Of a stretch of DNA of 7,689 bases, positions 1-5,758 are shown in pieces. The stretch comes from Methanoregula sp. GTDB taxonomy: Archaea > Halobacteriota > Methanomicrobia > Methanomicrobiales > Methanospirillaceae. The notes beneath the pieces were generated by a model. That model made no database searches and had not been told where the DNA came from. It saw only the letters and a program-made list of their open reading frames with translations. The stretch covers positions 9,400 to 17,088 of the forward strand of contig PMKW01000084.1 in NCBI GenBank assembly GCA_003157895.1, given 5' to 3'. Position 1 is the stretch's first letter; every line of letters starts with the position of its first letter. Made by a program: the position numbers and the translations under genes.

Positions 1-24
1 ATTCAGGTGCCCATGGACGGGTAA
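1..24 (+). CDS. possible C-terminal tail of an upstream gene (partial)
   Basis: Frame 1 is open from the window edge and reads IQVPMDG followed by TAA at 22-24. The stop lies 25 bases before the next start, a spacing typical of co-transcribed genes. Eight codons cannot prove coding. The only support is the position and the plausible operon spacing. Confidence 0.2.
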   Translation: MQVPMDG

Positions 25-31
25 TCCCCAT

Positions 32-37
32 AGGAGG
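32..37 (+). promoter_or_regulatory. Shine-Dalgarno AGGAGG for the HEAT protein gene
   Basis: A full AGGAGG lies 12 nt before the ATG at 50. It supports that start and implies a transcript with a leader, probably shared with an upstream gene. Confidence 0.7.
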
Positions 38-49
38 CGGGTCTGACAC

Positions 50-418
50 ATGGACAGCGATACAGGAAAAACGACGGGAGGGGATGCGGGTGTCCGATTA
101 TCCTCGGTATCAGCAGTGACCCGGTTCAGGAAACCCTTGGTTGACTACCTCATCAGCGGTCTTGAAGAGAACGATAAGTGGGTCCGGATCCTTGCGATCG
201 ATATGCTCGGGAGGGCCGGGGATCCCCGGGCGGCTGAATACTTAAAACCGCTGCTGGTGGATCGTGACCGGGACCTCCGCACTATATCTGCCCAGGCCAT
301 GGATATGATCCATTCGCAGCAGGCCATAGTGTCCCGTTCACAGCCGGACCGGTGCGCCAGCTGCATGATACGGATCATTGCCGAAGAAGCGCTCACGCAG
401 CAAAAGCCGCGGGGATAA
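50..418 (+). CDS. small HEAT-repeat protein
   Basis: A 122-aa soluble protein. Residues about 28-87 form two HEAT-like helical hairpins (LVDYLISGLEENDKWVRILA, then the DMLGRAGDPRAAEYLKPLL and DRDRDLRTISAQAMDMI segments), with the usual Asp/Arg turn pattern of PBS-lyase/HEAT_2 proteins. In this family such repeats mostly bind protein partners, and no catalytic motif is visible. The N-terminal 25 residues are Gly/Ser/Thr-rich and probably disordered. The C-terminal tail has a single CxxC (C102, C105), too little to call a metal site. The start is fixed by AGGAGG 12 nt upstream. A TPR gene follows after 42 bases on the same strand, so the two small repeat proteins may be co-expressed. The partner is unknown. 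Confidence 0.8.
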   Translation: MDSDTGKTTGGDAGVRLSSVSAVTRFRKPLVDYLISGLEENDKWVRILAIDMLGRAGDPRAAEYLKPLLVDRDRDLRTISAQAMDMIHSQQAIVSRSQPDRCASCMIRIIAEEALTQQKPRG

Positions 419-446
419 ATTGCATGTCACAAAAAAAGGAATGAAT

Positions 447-453
447 GGGAGGG
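447..453 (+). promoter_or_regulatory. Shine-Dalgarno GGGAGGG for the TPR gene
   Basis: A purine-rich GGGAGGG lies 7 nt before the ATG at 461, the ideal distance. It fixes the start and gives this gene its own translation signal. Confidence 0.65.
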
Positions 454-460
454 AATTACC

Positions 461-718
461 ATGAAACCATACCATAACACAACCATACCTCTGGAAGCAC
501 AATATCTGTACCGTCGGGGGTTGGAGATGGTAGACCAGCAGAAAGAGGACATTGCACTGGTCTATCTCAGGCAGGCGGTTTTTATCGCGCCAGGCTTTTC
601 GAAAGCCTACCGGGAACTGGGTAACTGCCTAGCCCGTCTTGGCCGCTTGGAAGAGGCGTCAGTATATCGAATGAAAGCATCACGGATCGATCCGATACTC
701 TGCGGTGCCGCAAGTTGA
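461..718 (+). CDS. small TPR-repeat protein
   Basis: An 85-aa soluble protein made almost entirely of two tetratricopeptide repeats: residues about 12-45 (AQYLYRRGLEMV then DIALVYLRQAVFIAPG) and about 46-79 (FSKAYRELGNCLARLGRLEE then ASVYRMKASRIDP). The spaced small/aromatic residues and the closing Pro of each 34-residue unit match the TPR consensus. Two repeats make a minimal scaffold, so it probably binds a peptide or another helical protein. It has no signal peptide and no membrane segment. It lies 42 bases after the HEAT protein gene on the same strand, with its own strong Shine-Dalgarno. Many methanogens carry such short TPR genes of unknown role, and no specific partner is suggested here. 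Confidence 0.82.
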   Translation: MKPYHNTTIPLEAQYLYRRGLEMVDQQKEDIALVYLRQAVFIAPGFSKAYRELGNCLARLGRLEEASVYRMKASRIDPILCGAAS

Positions 719-945
719 TGATGGTATTATGAAGAAGCAGGATGAGGACCAGAGCGTACCCGGGCACTTCCTGACCTGCCTCGTCTGGTGATTCTCTTTC
801 TTGTGCCACTTCCACAGAATCAACGGGAACGATAGCAGAGGTAAACCTAACTATACCACGGTCGTCGTTCTGCTGGTATTTCAACAATATTGATGATTTT
901 GTCATCCGGAAATAAAACCGGGGACACCTGCTGAATAATATAACG

Positions 946-951
946 AAAAAA
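946..951 (-). terminator. T-tract terminator after the serpin gene
   Basis: A6 on the plus strand, hence T6 in the minus-strand transcript, 31 bases past the serpin stop and inside an A/T-rich stretch (931-960). Archaeal transcription commonly ends at such simple T-tracts. No strong hairpin was seen. Confidence 0.45.
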
Positions 952-982
952 GAGTTAAAGGATGGAAAATCCGATCCGGTAT

Positions 983-2311
983 TTATTGAGCGCCTGTCGG
1001 ATTGATGACGCGTCCCATGAACAGGATCGCGCCGGTCTCGTCGTCTTGGATAAGGAATATGAAGGGGTGGTCTGCCCTGAATACCGGCACAGGCTCCGGA
1101 TTTGCATGGGCAGCAGCCGGTCTCATTACGACCGCTGTCGCGGCTGCAGCCTCAGTCCCTTCCTCGTTTACATCAACGAATGTCTGGTGGATCACGTCAC
1201 TGATAAGAAGGTTTTTTGTCCCATCCATGCCAGAAAAGTCTGCATTGTCAGTAAATGCCGTTGGCATTCCCATTGCTCCCAGCGTGTCAGGAAGGGAATA
1301 TTTGGTTTTGAGAGTAAACTTCGGGAAGTACACCATTACGCGCCGGGATGTTGCCGATTGTTGCAGCCCAGAGAGTGTGTCGACGCTCAGGGAAGCTTCC
1401 GTTGTCGTGAGGTTGTCTGCCTTGGGAAGTAAGACGACCATCAAGAGCTTCTTACCGGTGGTGTTTTCATAGGGCATCGAGAGCATCTGGAGATCATTGT
1501 TTTCTGCGTACAGGTATTCCGCATCCTCGTCCGTCCGCTGCATCATGGGGATCTTCACCGTTTTTCCCGGTGCCATCCTGAACTCAGCGTCAATGGTCTG
1601 GTTTTTATCGAACTGCTCCACCCAGTCTCCCTTGAAATAGATCGCGTTCGTGATGACAAGCCGGGTCAGCGGGCCGATGACGCCGGCCGGGATCAAATCC
1701 TTGATCCGATCCTCCGTATTGTTCTCCACCCAGGAATTGATCGTAATCCGGGAGTCCTCCGGGTGACCTTTGAAATCTAGATTTGTAATCTTTGCGCCAT
1801 AGAAGCGTTCCGAGGTACTGACATATTCTGTAAGGAATGGATAGGTCTTCTCGGCCCACAGGGCATTGGCCGTGCGCAGTGAATAGCTGGAATCGCCATT
1901 GTTGATACCGGCATTCAGATCTGAAAACCCCCCCCTGCGCGAGGAATCGTTTTCAGGGAAATAAAGCACGGATTGGATCTCGTCTGCAGTCTTCCCCCGT
2001 GCTCCCTCATAGGTTATGGCAAGTGCCGATGAGAGAGAGAAGGGTGAGAAGAAGATGTTGCTGCCGGTATATTCCTTGTCTTTCGCCAAGTGGGAATAAA
2101 GGTCGAACGCAAACCGGTTGTTGGCATCCGCAACAGCCTTGGTACTGCCTGCATCCGTTATAATAACCGGTGTTGGTGTTTGTCCGACTGGTGTTTTTTC
2201 AACCGTTGGGGATACAGGCTGTACCGGAGCCGTCCCGGTGCACCCAGCGAAAAAAATGAGGAGAATGGCGAGTACCGTAATTGTACACAGACCGATGGTT
2301 TTTGGTGCCAT
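983..2311 (-). CDS. secreted lipoprotein serpin (serine/cysteine protease inhibitor)
   Basis: With the ATG at 2311 the protein has 442 aa. Residues 1-24 are a lipoprotein signal: basic start, hydrophobic core and a lipobox FAGC with Cys24 as the lipidated residue. A Pro/Thr-rich linker follows (about 25-55), then a complete serpin domain (about 58-440). The breach/shutter region and the serpin signature FRADHPFIFLI (411-421) are present. The reactive-loop hinge EEGTEAAAATA (383-393) fits the inhibitory consensus: Gly at P15, Thr at P14 and small residues P12-P9. This predicts an active suicide inhibitor rather than a non-inhibitory relative. Counting 17 residues from the hinge Glu gives P1-P1' = Ala399-Ala400, suggesting an elastase-like target, but loop length varies and Arg397 is close by. 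The protein should sit on the outer face of the membrane. A TTG at 2335 and an ATG at 2320 are in-frame alternatives, but the TATA box at 2335-2343 overlaps the TTG and favours 2311. Confidence 0.93.
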   Translation of the reverse strand: MAPKTIGLCTITVLAILLIFFAGCTGTAPVQPVSPTVEKTPVGQTPTPVIITDAGSTKAVADANNRFAFDLYSHLAKDKEYTGSNIFFSPFSLSSALAITYEGARGKTADEIQSVLYFPENDSSRRGGFSDLNAGINNGDSSYSLRTANALWAEKTYPFLTEYVSTSERFYGAKITNLDFKGHPEDSRITINSWVENNTEDRIKDLIPAGVIGPLTRLVITNAIYFKGDWVEQFDKNQTIDAEFRMAPGKTVKIPMMQRTDEDAEYLYAENNDLQMLSMPYENTTGKKLLMVVLLPKADNLTTTEASLSVDTLSGLQQSATSRRVMVYFPKFTLKTKYSLPDTLGAMGMPTAFTDNADFSGMDGTKNLLISDVIHQTFVDVNEEGTEAAAATAVVMRPAAAHANPEPVPVFRADHPFIFLIQDDETGAILFMGRVINPTGAQ

Positions 2312-2334
2312 GATAAGCATTACATGACAGTTCA

Positions 2335-2343
2335 ATTATATAT
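2335..2343 (-). promoter_or_regulatory. TATA box of the serpin gene, predicted leaderless
   Basis: On the minus strand the bases read ATATATAAT, a good archaeal TATA box. Its centre (2339) is 28 bases upstream of the ATG at 2311, which places the transcript start at or next to that ATG. No Shine-Dalgarno precedes any of the candidate starts, consistent with leaderless translation. A small palindrome (TGCGA/TCGCA, 2353-2368) lies just upstream and could be an operator. Confidence 0.55.
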
Positions 2344-2352
2344 GGCGTTGAT

Positions 2353-2368
2353 TGCGATGTTTTTCGCA
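2353..2368. repeat. short inverted repeat TGCGA/TCGCA upstream of the serpin promoter
   Basis: Arms 2353-2357 and 2364-2368 flank a 6-base loop. The position, about 10 bases upstream of the TATA box, suits a regulator-binding site. It could equally be a weak hairpin in the 3' region of the gene at 2418. Five-base arms are short and may arise by chance. Confidence 0.25.
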
Positions 2369-2417
2369 GTTATGAAGGGCAATGCGAGAGTGAACAACCT
2401 ATGGTATTTAAAGGAAA

Positions 2418-3131
2418 TTACCAGTCCTTCACCATCGCCTCAGCCTTGAGATCTTTCGGCATCAGCTCGATCGCATACCGCAGCGCCGTCCGGGGCATCC
2501 GCCTCTTGTTTTTCATCACGAATGAGAAGACCTCACTGTTATGCTTCCGGCTGGCCTCCTTGAGGAGCCAGCCATAGCCTTTCTGGACCATATCATCGCT
2601 ATCAGTAAGCAGCAGGTCAGCAATTTCAATAGACTCTTTGAGGAACCCCCCCTGCTTTGCAGGGACGATAAGTGAAACAGCCGCCGCCCTGCGCATCCAG
2701 CGGTTCTCCGATTGCGTCCAGCGTTTCAGTTCATCGGTGTATTCCGGGTATTGTCCGATGAAGGCGCCCATCGTATGGTTGCAGAACCCGTCACAGGATG
2801 CCCAGTTGGTGATGTACTTATCGATCCAGCGCCGGAAAACCATAAGGTCCTCCCTCTCGTACCTCCCTGAGAGGGCATGGGCCCAGTTCGAGACGATGAA
2901 TGACTCCTCCATGTAACCAGACGTGTAGAGCTCCTCACATAGGGCAAATATCTCCGGCTTTGACTGCCCCTTTACCTCTTTCCAGTACCTCTTCGCAATA
3001 GCGATTACGGTTGCGGATTTCATGCCGTAACACACGACATCCTCCTTGAAAAACCGTTTTGATGTCTTCTGTATTCCGGGATCGGCGTGCTCCATCAGTT
3101 CCTGCCGTATCCGTGCAATGACCGGGTCCAT
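2418..3131 (-). CDS. AlkD-family DNA alkylation repair glycosylase
   Basis: A 237-aa, all-helical, cytoplasmic protein of the DNA alkylation repair (AlkD/ALK-repeat) family, of typical length. AlkD enzymes remove N3- and N7-alkylated purines without flipping the base out. Key residues described for Bacillus AlkD can be placed: Trp110 and Asp114 in TNWASCDGFCNHT (the W-x3-D catalytic pair), Arg147/Arg148 in RWMRRAAAVSLI, and Trp188 in KGYGWLLKEAS. Conservation of all four argues for an active enzyme. Positively charged helices towards the C-terminus (KNKRRMPRTALR, 207-218) fit DNA backbone contacts. The start is the ATG at 3131. No Shine-Dalgarno is visible, but a TTTATC box about 27 bases upstream fits a leaderless message. 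The neighbouring serpin has its own promoter, so the two genes are probably not one operon. The gene is divergent from the ferredoxin-nitroreductase gene. Confidence 0.92.
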   Translation of the reverse strand: MDPVIARIRQELMEHADPGIQKTSKRFFKEDVVCYGMKSATVIAIAKRYWKEVKGQSKPEIFALCEELYTSGYMEESFIVSNWAHALSGRYEREDLMVFRRWIDKYITNWASCDGFCNHTMGAFIGQYPEYTDELKRWTQSENRWMRRAAAVSLIVPAKQGGFLKESIEIADLLLTDSDDMVQKGYGWLLKEASRKHNSEVFSFVMKNKRRMPRTALRYAIELMPKDLKAEAMVKDW

Positions 3132-3154
3132 GATTCAAGGTGAGCGGGATTGGG

Positions 3155-3162
3155 AGATAAAG
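3155..3162 (-). promoter_or_regulatory. TATA-like box of the alkD-type gene
   Basis: The minus strand reads CTTTATCT, centred about 27 bases before the ATG at 3131, which is the spacing expected for a leaderless transcript. The same TTTATC core occurs at the same distance before the CARF-like gene (6665-6671), which raises confidence in both. Confidence 0.4.
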
Positions 3163-3232
3163 AAGAGAGGGGGCATCCGGAAAGAATCTGATACAGCAGT
3201 TACAGAAAAGTACCCGGAAAGGATCGTGAAAA

Positions 3233-4051
3233 ATGACCATAATACTTGTTGACCAGGATCTCTGCACCCGGTGCGGGATCTGCTCTAATGCCTGTACAAT
3301 GGGGCTCATCGACCCCGCTGATGAAAACACCCTGCCAAAAATACCGGATGCAAAAGCCGGCATATGCATCCACTGCGGGCATTGTGAGGTATTCTGCCCA
3401 TCGCAGGCGCTCCTCCTGAATGACCGCCTGGACGAGAAGGTACCCCTGCCGGCCGGGGCCGGGATTATTGAACCTGATGCAATGGGATATTACCTGAGGA
3501 AACGGCGATCTGTGCGGCGCTTCACGAAGGATCCTGTGCCTAAAGAAAGGATCCTCGAACTCCTTGACATCGCCCGGTACGCTGCATCGGCAGGGAACGG
3601 GCAGCCGGTGGGGTGGATTGTTATCCACGACCCGAAGAAGGTACAGAATATTGCCGGGCTGACCATCGAGTGGATGAAGACACTCATCAACTCGGATCAT
3701 ACGATGAGTGGTTACATACCGATCCTGATCGGGGCCTGGGAGAGGGGCAGCGATGTCATCTGCCGCGGTGCCCCCCACCTGGTTGTTGCTACTATACCGG
3801 AAGGCAACCCGATGGCACAGACCGATGCTATCATCGCACTCACACATTTCGATGTTGCAGCGCCGGCATTCGGTATTGGCACCTGCTGGGCCGGCTTTGT
3901 CGCCATGGCGGCAACGTCCTATGTGCCGCTCCAGAAGGAACTCGGCATCCCTGCTGGGCGGAAGAGTGCGTATGCGATGATGTTCGGCAACCCGCAGTAC
4001 AAGATCTACGGGATCCCGCGCCGGAAACCGCTTGAAGTCATTTGGCAGTAA
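3233..4051 (+). CDS. ferredoxin-nitroreductase fusion protein
   Basis: A 272-aa cytoplasmic flavoprotein. Residues 1-60 are a bacterial-type ferredoxin domain with two complete [4Fe-4S] ligand sets: C11, C14, C17, C21 and C45, C48, C51, C55, the last followed by Pro as usual. Residues about 85-272 are a nitroreductase fold: the FMN-phosphate-binding RRSVRRFTKDPVP segment (91-103), the hydrophobic AAPAFGIGTCWAG helix region and a GNPQYKIYGIPRRKP C-terminal segment. The family transfers electrons from reduced ferredoxin-type clusters through FMN to an organic acceptor. The true substrate is unknown; such fusions are common in anaerobic methanogens and clostridia. The start is supported by AAAGGA 9 nt upstream (3218-3223). 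It is divergent from the alkD-type gene across about 100 bases. A second long open frame on the opposite strand is an antisense shadow. Confidence 0.93.
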   Translation: MTIILVDQDLCTRCGICSNACTMGLIDPADENTLPKIPDAKAGICIHCGHCEVFCPSQALLLNDRLDEKVPLPAGAGIIEPDAMGYYLRKRRSVRRFTKDPVPKERILELLDIARYAASAGNGQPVGWIVIHDPKKVQNIAGLTIEWMKTLINSDHTMSGYIPILIGAWERGSDVICRGAPHLVVATIPEGNPMAQTDAIIALTHFDVAAPAFGIGTCWAGFVAMAATSYVPLQKELGIPAGRKSAYAMMFGNPQYKIYGIPRRKPLEVIWQ

Positions 4052-4079
4052 ATTACGAATCCGGAGGCTACAGGCCTGA

Positions 4080-4131
4080 AGCCGGTTTCCCGCCCGGCTG
4101 GTGGGTATAGAAGACCACATAACCCCTTTTT
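4080..4131 (+). terminator. hairpin and T-tract after the nitroreductase gene
   Basis: AGCCGG (4080-4085) pairs with CCGGCT (4094-4099) around an 8-base loop. A T5 tract (4127-4131) follows 27 bases later. The hairpin is not adjacent to the Ts, so this is not a classic intrinsic terminator. Either part may contribute to 3'-end formation. Confidence 0.3.
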
Positions 4132-4241
4132 ATGTTCAGGTGTTCAGCCCAATCGCTGCCAGCAGGGTTCCGACCGGTAGCGATAGATCACCTTTCTCTC
4201 CTTAACCTTTTGGGCATTCTATTCTAGTCTTAAGAAATCGG

Positions 4242-4415
4242 TTATTTTCCCGACCTGAAAAGTTTCCGAATCCGTCCCCACAGGGAAATCTTCGGTCGCC
4301 GGCAGTATGGCAGTCCCCCTTTTGGGGTATGTGCAGCTTCGCACTCGTCACAGAGCGTGTGCCGTTTGCACGTTGTCTTGGGGCAGGGGCAGTCTTCACG
4401 AACGGTCGGGGACAT
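4242..4415 (-). CDS. small Cys/His-rich, probably zinc-binding protein
   Basis: Reading the minus strand from the ATG at 4415 to the TAA at 4242 gives a 57-aa protein. The N-terminal half packs Cys and His: DCPCPKTTCKRHTLCDECEA (8-27), then HTPKGGLPYC (29-38), with Cys at 9, 11, 16, 22, 25 and 38 and His at 19 and 29. This spacing (CxCPKxxC-x2-H-x2-CxxC-x3-H-x8-C) resembles small Cys-rich proteins of methanogens and clostridia that begin with a CxCP motif and end the cluster with LPxC, such as DUF6485-like proteins. Zinc or Fe-S binding is likely but unproven. The C-terminus (39-57) is strongly basic (RRPK, GRIRKLFRSGK), suggesting contact with nucleic acid or membrane. An AGAGGT Shine-Dalgarno lies 9 nt upstream (4425-4430). 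Codon use fits the neighbours. It is too short for most ORF cut-offs and is the only convincing gene in 4052-4742. Confidence 0.78.
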   Translation of the reverse strand: MSPTVREDCPCPKTTCKRHTLCDECEAAHTPKGGLPYCRRPKISLWGRIRKLFRSGK

Positions 4416-4424
4416 GAATACTGT

Positions 4425-4430
4425 ACCTCT
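4425..4430 (-). promoter_or_regulatory. Shine-Dalgarno AGAGGT of the small Cys-rich gene
   Basis: The minus strand reads AGAGGT 9 nt before the ATG at 4415, supporting both the reality of this gene and its start. Confidence 0.55.
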
Positions 4431-4706
4431 TGTAGGAACCGATTTAACGTTTTGGAACCGGGAAGCTTACCACCATCGTTCCTGGTAAATCCCGGCCTCA
4501 TGTGATGATCGCGACCCCGTTGCTGAATTCGCCGGTAGGGGATTTGACCGGTTCCGTTATCTTTCTCTGGATAAAGAAGAGTTTTTTTAAGGTCGGCGTT
4601 TCCGGCAAACACGGTCCCCAAGTACGATAAACGGTCTCCCGCCACTAGGGAAAATCCAGCCCAAGGAAGCGGATACTCTTTTATTGCCACACGGGCAGAT
4701 ACAGAC

Positions 4707-4714
4707 ATAATTAT
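4707..4714 (+). promoter_or_regulatory. A/T-rich TATA-like box before the helical-protein gene
   Basis: ATAATTAT is centred about 32 bases before the ATG at 4743, giving a transcript with a leader of only a few bases. No Shine-Dalgarno precedes the ATG, which follows T6 directly, so a leaderless or nearly leaderless message fits. Confidence 0.4.
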
Positions 4715-4742
4715 CCATTGACCAACAACCACCGGATTTTTT

Positions 4743-5540
4743 ATGAAACCTGAAGATGATCCCTGGCTCAAGAATGCACATACCAATGCAGAACACTTGG
4801 ACCGTGAGATCAAAAATTTGGTGCCATTGACGATCCAAATCCGGGAAAACCGCCCGATCATAACCAAATATCAGGATTTCTGGAACCGGGCAAAACAGAT
4901 CACCGCGTTATTCACAGAGCTCAAACCCCTTGCAAAGAGTGACCGGGACCTGCTCTGGAAACAGTTCAATGACCTTTGCCGGGAAGTAAAAGAGAAGCAG
5001 AAGACCGATTACGGGACATTGGCGTCCCTGTCGCAGCAGCATTTCAATGAAATCATGAAGTTCGCGGATCTGGCACATATTCCTCCCGGTGCGCGGGCCC
5101 CGGAGATCTACGAACTGGTGGACCGCGGGCAGGCGCTCAAAAATGCCGGTGACACGCTCGGGAGATACAAGCACGCGATGATCGCAAAACACAAGAAAGC
5201 CTGTTTTGATAAAATCCAAAAGATCCGTAAAACCCACGATGCGGCATGGGATTTGATAAATGCGGTAAAGCCGAAACAGCAGACGGGAACAAAATTCCGT
5301 GCCCGGAATAATCTTGAGGTTAACTATCAACGGTACAAAAAAGCTGCGGGGGCGCTCGAGAATTTTCAGATCGGGAGGAATAATATCCGTACCTTCCTCG
5401 CCACCTGCAATGATCCGGAGAAAGAAGAAAAGGCAAAGATCCAGCTCGCAGAAACCGAAACCCGGATCAACGATATCGAAGAAGGCGTCCGGAAACTGAG
5501 GAAATGGATTGCAGAGGATGAGCAAAACCTCAAAGAATAG
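4743..5540 (+). CDS. uncharacterised charged all-helical protein, weakly DUF349-like
   Basis: A 265-aa protein without signal peptide or membrane segment. It is very rich in Lys, Glu, Asp, Arg and Gln and predicted almost wholly alpha-helical. Residues about 43-90 (YQDFWNRAKQ, then KSDRDLLWKQFNDLCREVKE) resemble the W-containing helical unit of DUF349 proteins, in which an LW-x2-F motif followed by a charged helix recurs. A less clear second unit may cover about 120-175. The C-terminal 40 residues (EKEEKAKIQLAETETRINDI onwards) form a probable coiled coil. DUF349 proteins have no settled molecular role. The similarity here is by eye and might be convergent for charged coiled coils, so function is left open. 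The gene stands alone, followed by T7. Flat codon use and many AAA codons match its neighbours. A structural or nucleic-acid-associated role is possible, with no direct evidence. Confidence 0.85.
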   Translation: MKPEDDPWLKNAHTNAEHLDREIKNLVPLTIQIRENRPIITKYQDFWNRAKQITALFTELKPLAKSDRDLLWKQFNDLCREVKEKQKTDYGTLASLSQQHFNEIMKFADLAHIPPGARAPEIYELVDRGQALKNAGDTLGRYKHAMIAKHKKACFDKIQKIRKTHDAAWDLINAVKPKQQTGTKFRARNNLEVNYQRYKKAAGALENFQIGRNNIRTFLATCNDPEKEEKAKIQLAETETRINDIEEGVRKLRKWIAEDEQNLKE

Positions 5541-5547
5541 TAATCAC

Positions 5548-5554
5548 TTTTTTT
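5548..5554 (+). terminator. T7 terminator after the helical-protein gene
   Basis: Seven Ts start 8 bases after the stop codon, a typical archaeal termination tract. The surrounding 12 bases, CACTTTTTTTAT (5545-5556), are repeated exactly at 5749-5760. Confidence 0.6.
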
Positions 5555-5720
5555 ATGCTCTGGAGAACTCATTCGGAAACTTCTGACGCTCTCGGGGTGT
5601 AACCCCCGCCACTGTGGGATTCTCCGTTGCGATGACGATGTATTCTCTATAACCGACTCGCGACATCGTACTGCGCCCCATCCCCCAACGGGGATTGGTG
5701 ACGAAAGAGGGGGGCACCAT
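5553..5720 (-). CDS. possible small ORF inside the repeat-bounded element
   Basis: The minus strand from the ATG at 5720 to the TAA at 5555-5553 is open for 55 codons. It includes a protein-like stretch (SRVGYREYIVIATENPTVAG, residues 20-39) and a third-position GC of about 64 percent, similar to real genes here. Against it: no Shine-Dalgarno, no TATA box at a suitable distance, no recognised family, and length within chance. It occupies nearly the whole segment between the inverted repeats, so if real it would be the cargo of that element. Confidence 0.25.
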   Translation of the reverse strand: MVPPSFVTNPRWGMGRSTMSRVGYREYIVIATENPTVAGVTPRERQKFPNEFSRA

Positions 5721-5758
5721 ATCATGTGAAAAAACGTTTTCTCCAGAGCACTTTTTTT
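5556..5758 (+). ncRNA. candidate structured non-coding RNA with T7 terminator
   Basis: A plus-strand transcript of this interval would be closed by a 12-bp perfect stem (5556-5567 with 5739-5750) and end immediately in C-T7 (5751-5758). Three further helices fit inside without conflict: CGGGG/CCCCG (5593-5597 with 5604-5608), ACGATGT/ACATCGT (5635-5641 with 5663-5669), and ATCCCC/GGGGAT (5680-5685 with 5690-5695) enclosed by an 8-position stem with one mismatch (5672-5679 with 5709-5716). GGAGAA (5562-5567) could also pair with TTCTCC (5620-5625), allowing a switch between two folds. It matches none of the archaeal RNAs I can recognise: no RNase P GGAAAGTCC core, no SRP helix 8, no tRNA. No promoter was identified with confidence. 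There is no plus-strand gene directly downstream, so a free small RNA is more likely than a riboswitch. Confidence 0.4.
5729..5734 (-). terminator. possible T-tract terminator downstream of the CARF-like gene
   Basis: A6 on the plus strand gives T6 in the minus-strand transcript, about 96 bases beyond the stop codon at 5830. A GC hairpin (CCCCG/CGGGG, 5797-5818) lies between. The distance is long, so the call is tentative. Confidence 0.25.

Larger units (their letters stand above)
4416..4742. other. non-coding interval between the Cys-rich gene and the helical-protein gene
   Basis: This stretch carries the 5' signals of two divergent genes: the Shine-Dalgarno of the minus-strand gene at its left end and an A/T box (4707-4714) for the plus-strand gene at its right end. 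In between lies an isolated plus-strand T7 (4582-4588), preceded by a weak TTATC/GATAA hairpin (4557-4574). No open frame here has a translation signal or recognisable protein character. The long minus-strand frame crossing it runs out of register with the Cys-rich gene. Confidence 0.6.

Noticed and set aside
729..791. 20-codon plus-strand ORF (MKKQDEDQSVPGHFLTCLVW) after the TPR gene
   Set aside because: Codon use is good but it is very short, has no Shine-Dalgarno and no known family.
582..905. 107-codon minus-strand open frame
   Set aside because: Its 3' half is antisense to the clear TPR gene, it has no recognisable domain and no ribosome site. The 719-960 interval is best left as non-coding.
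962..1472. Two 156-codon plus-strand open frames
   Set aside because: Both are antisense to the serpin C-terminal region, which is certain from its hinge and signature motifs.
3200..4120. Long (306-codon) minus-strand open frame
   Set aside because: It is antisense to the ferredoxin-nitroreductase gene, has Cys/Arg/His-rich composition typical of a shadow frame, and no start signal.
4202..4867. 221-codon minus-strand open frame over the gap before the helical-protein gene
   Set aside because: It overlaps the Cys-rich gene in another frame and the start of the plus-strand helical protein, and shows no family resemblance. The 57-codon frame has better composition and a Shine-Dalgarno.
5605..5615. 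CCCGCCACTGT, as in the core of cobalamin riboswitches, with GGAA and GGTG nearby
   Set aside because: The order and spacing of the other conserved blocks do not fit, the downstream B12 box is absent, and no plus-strand gene follows for it to control.
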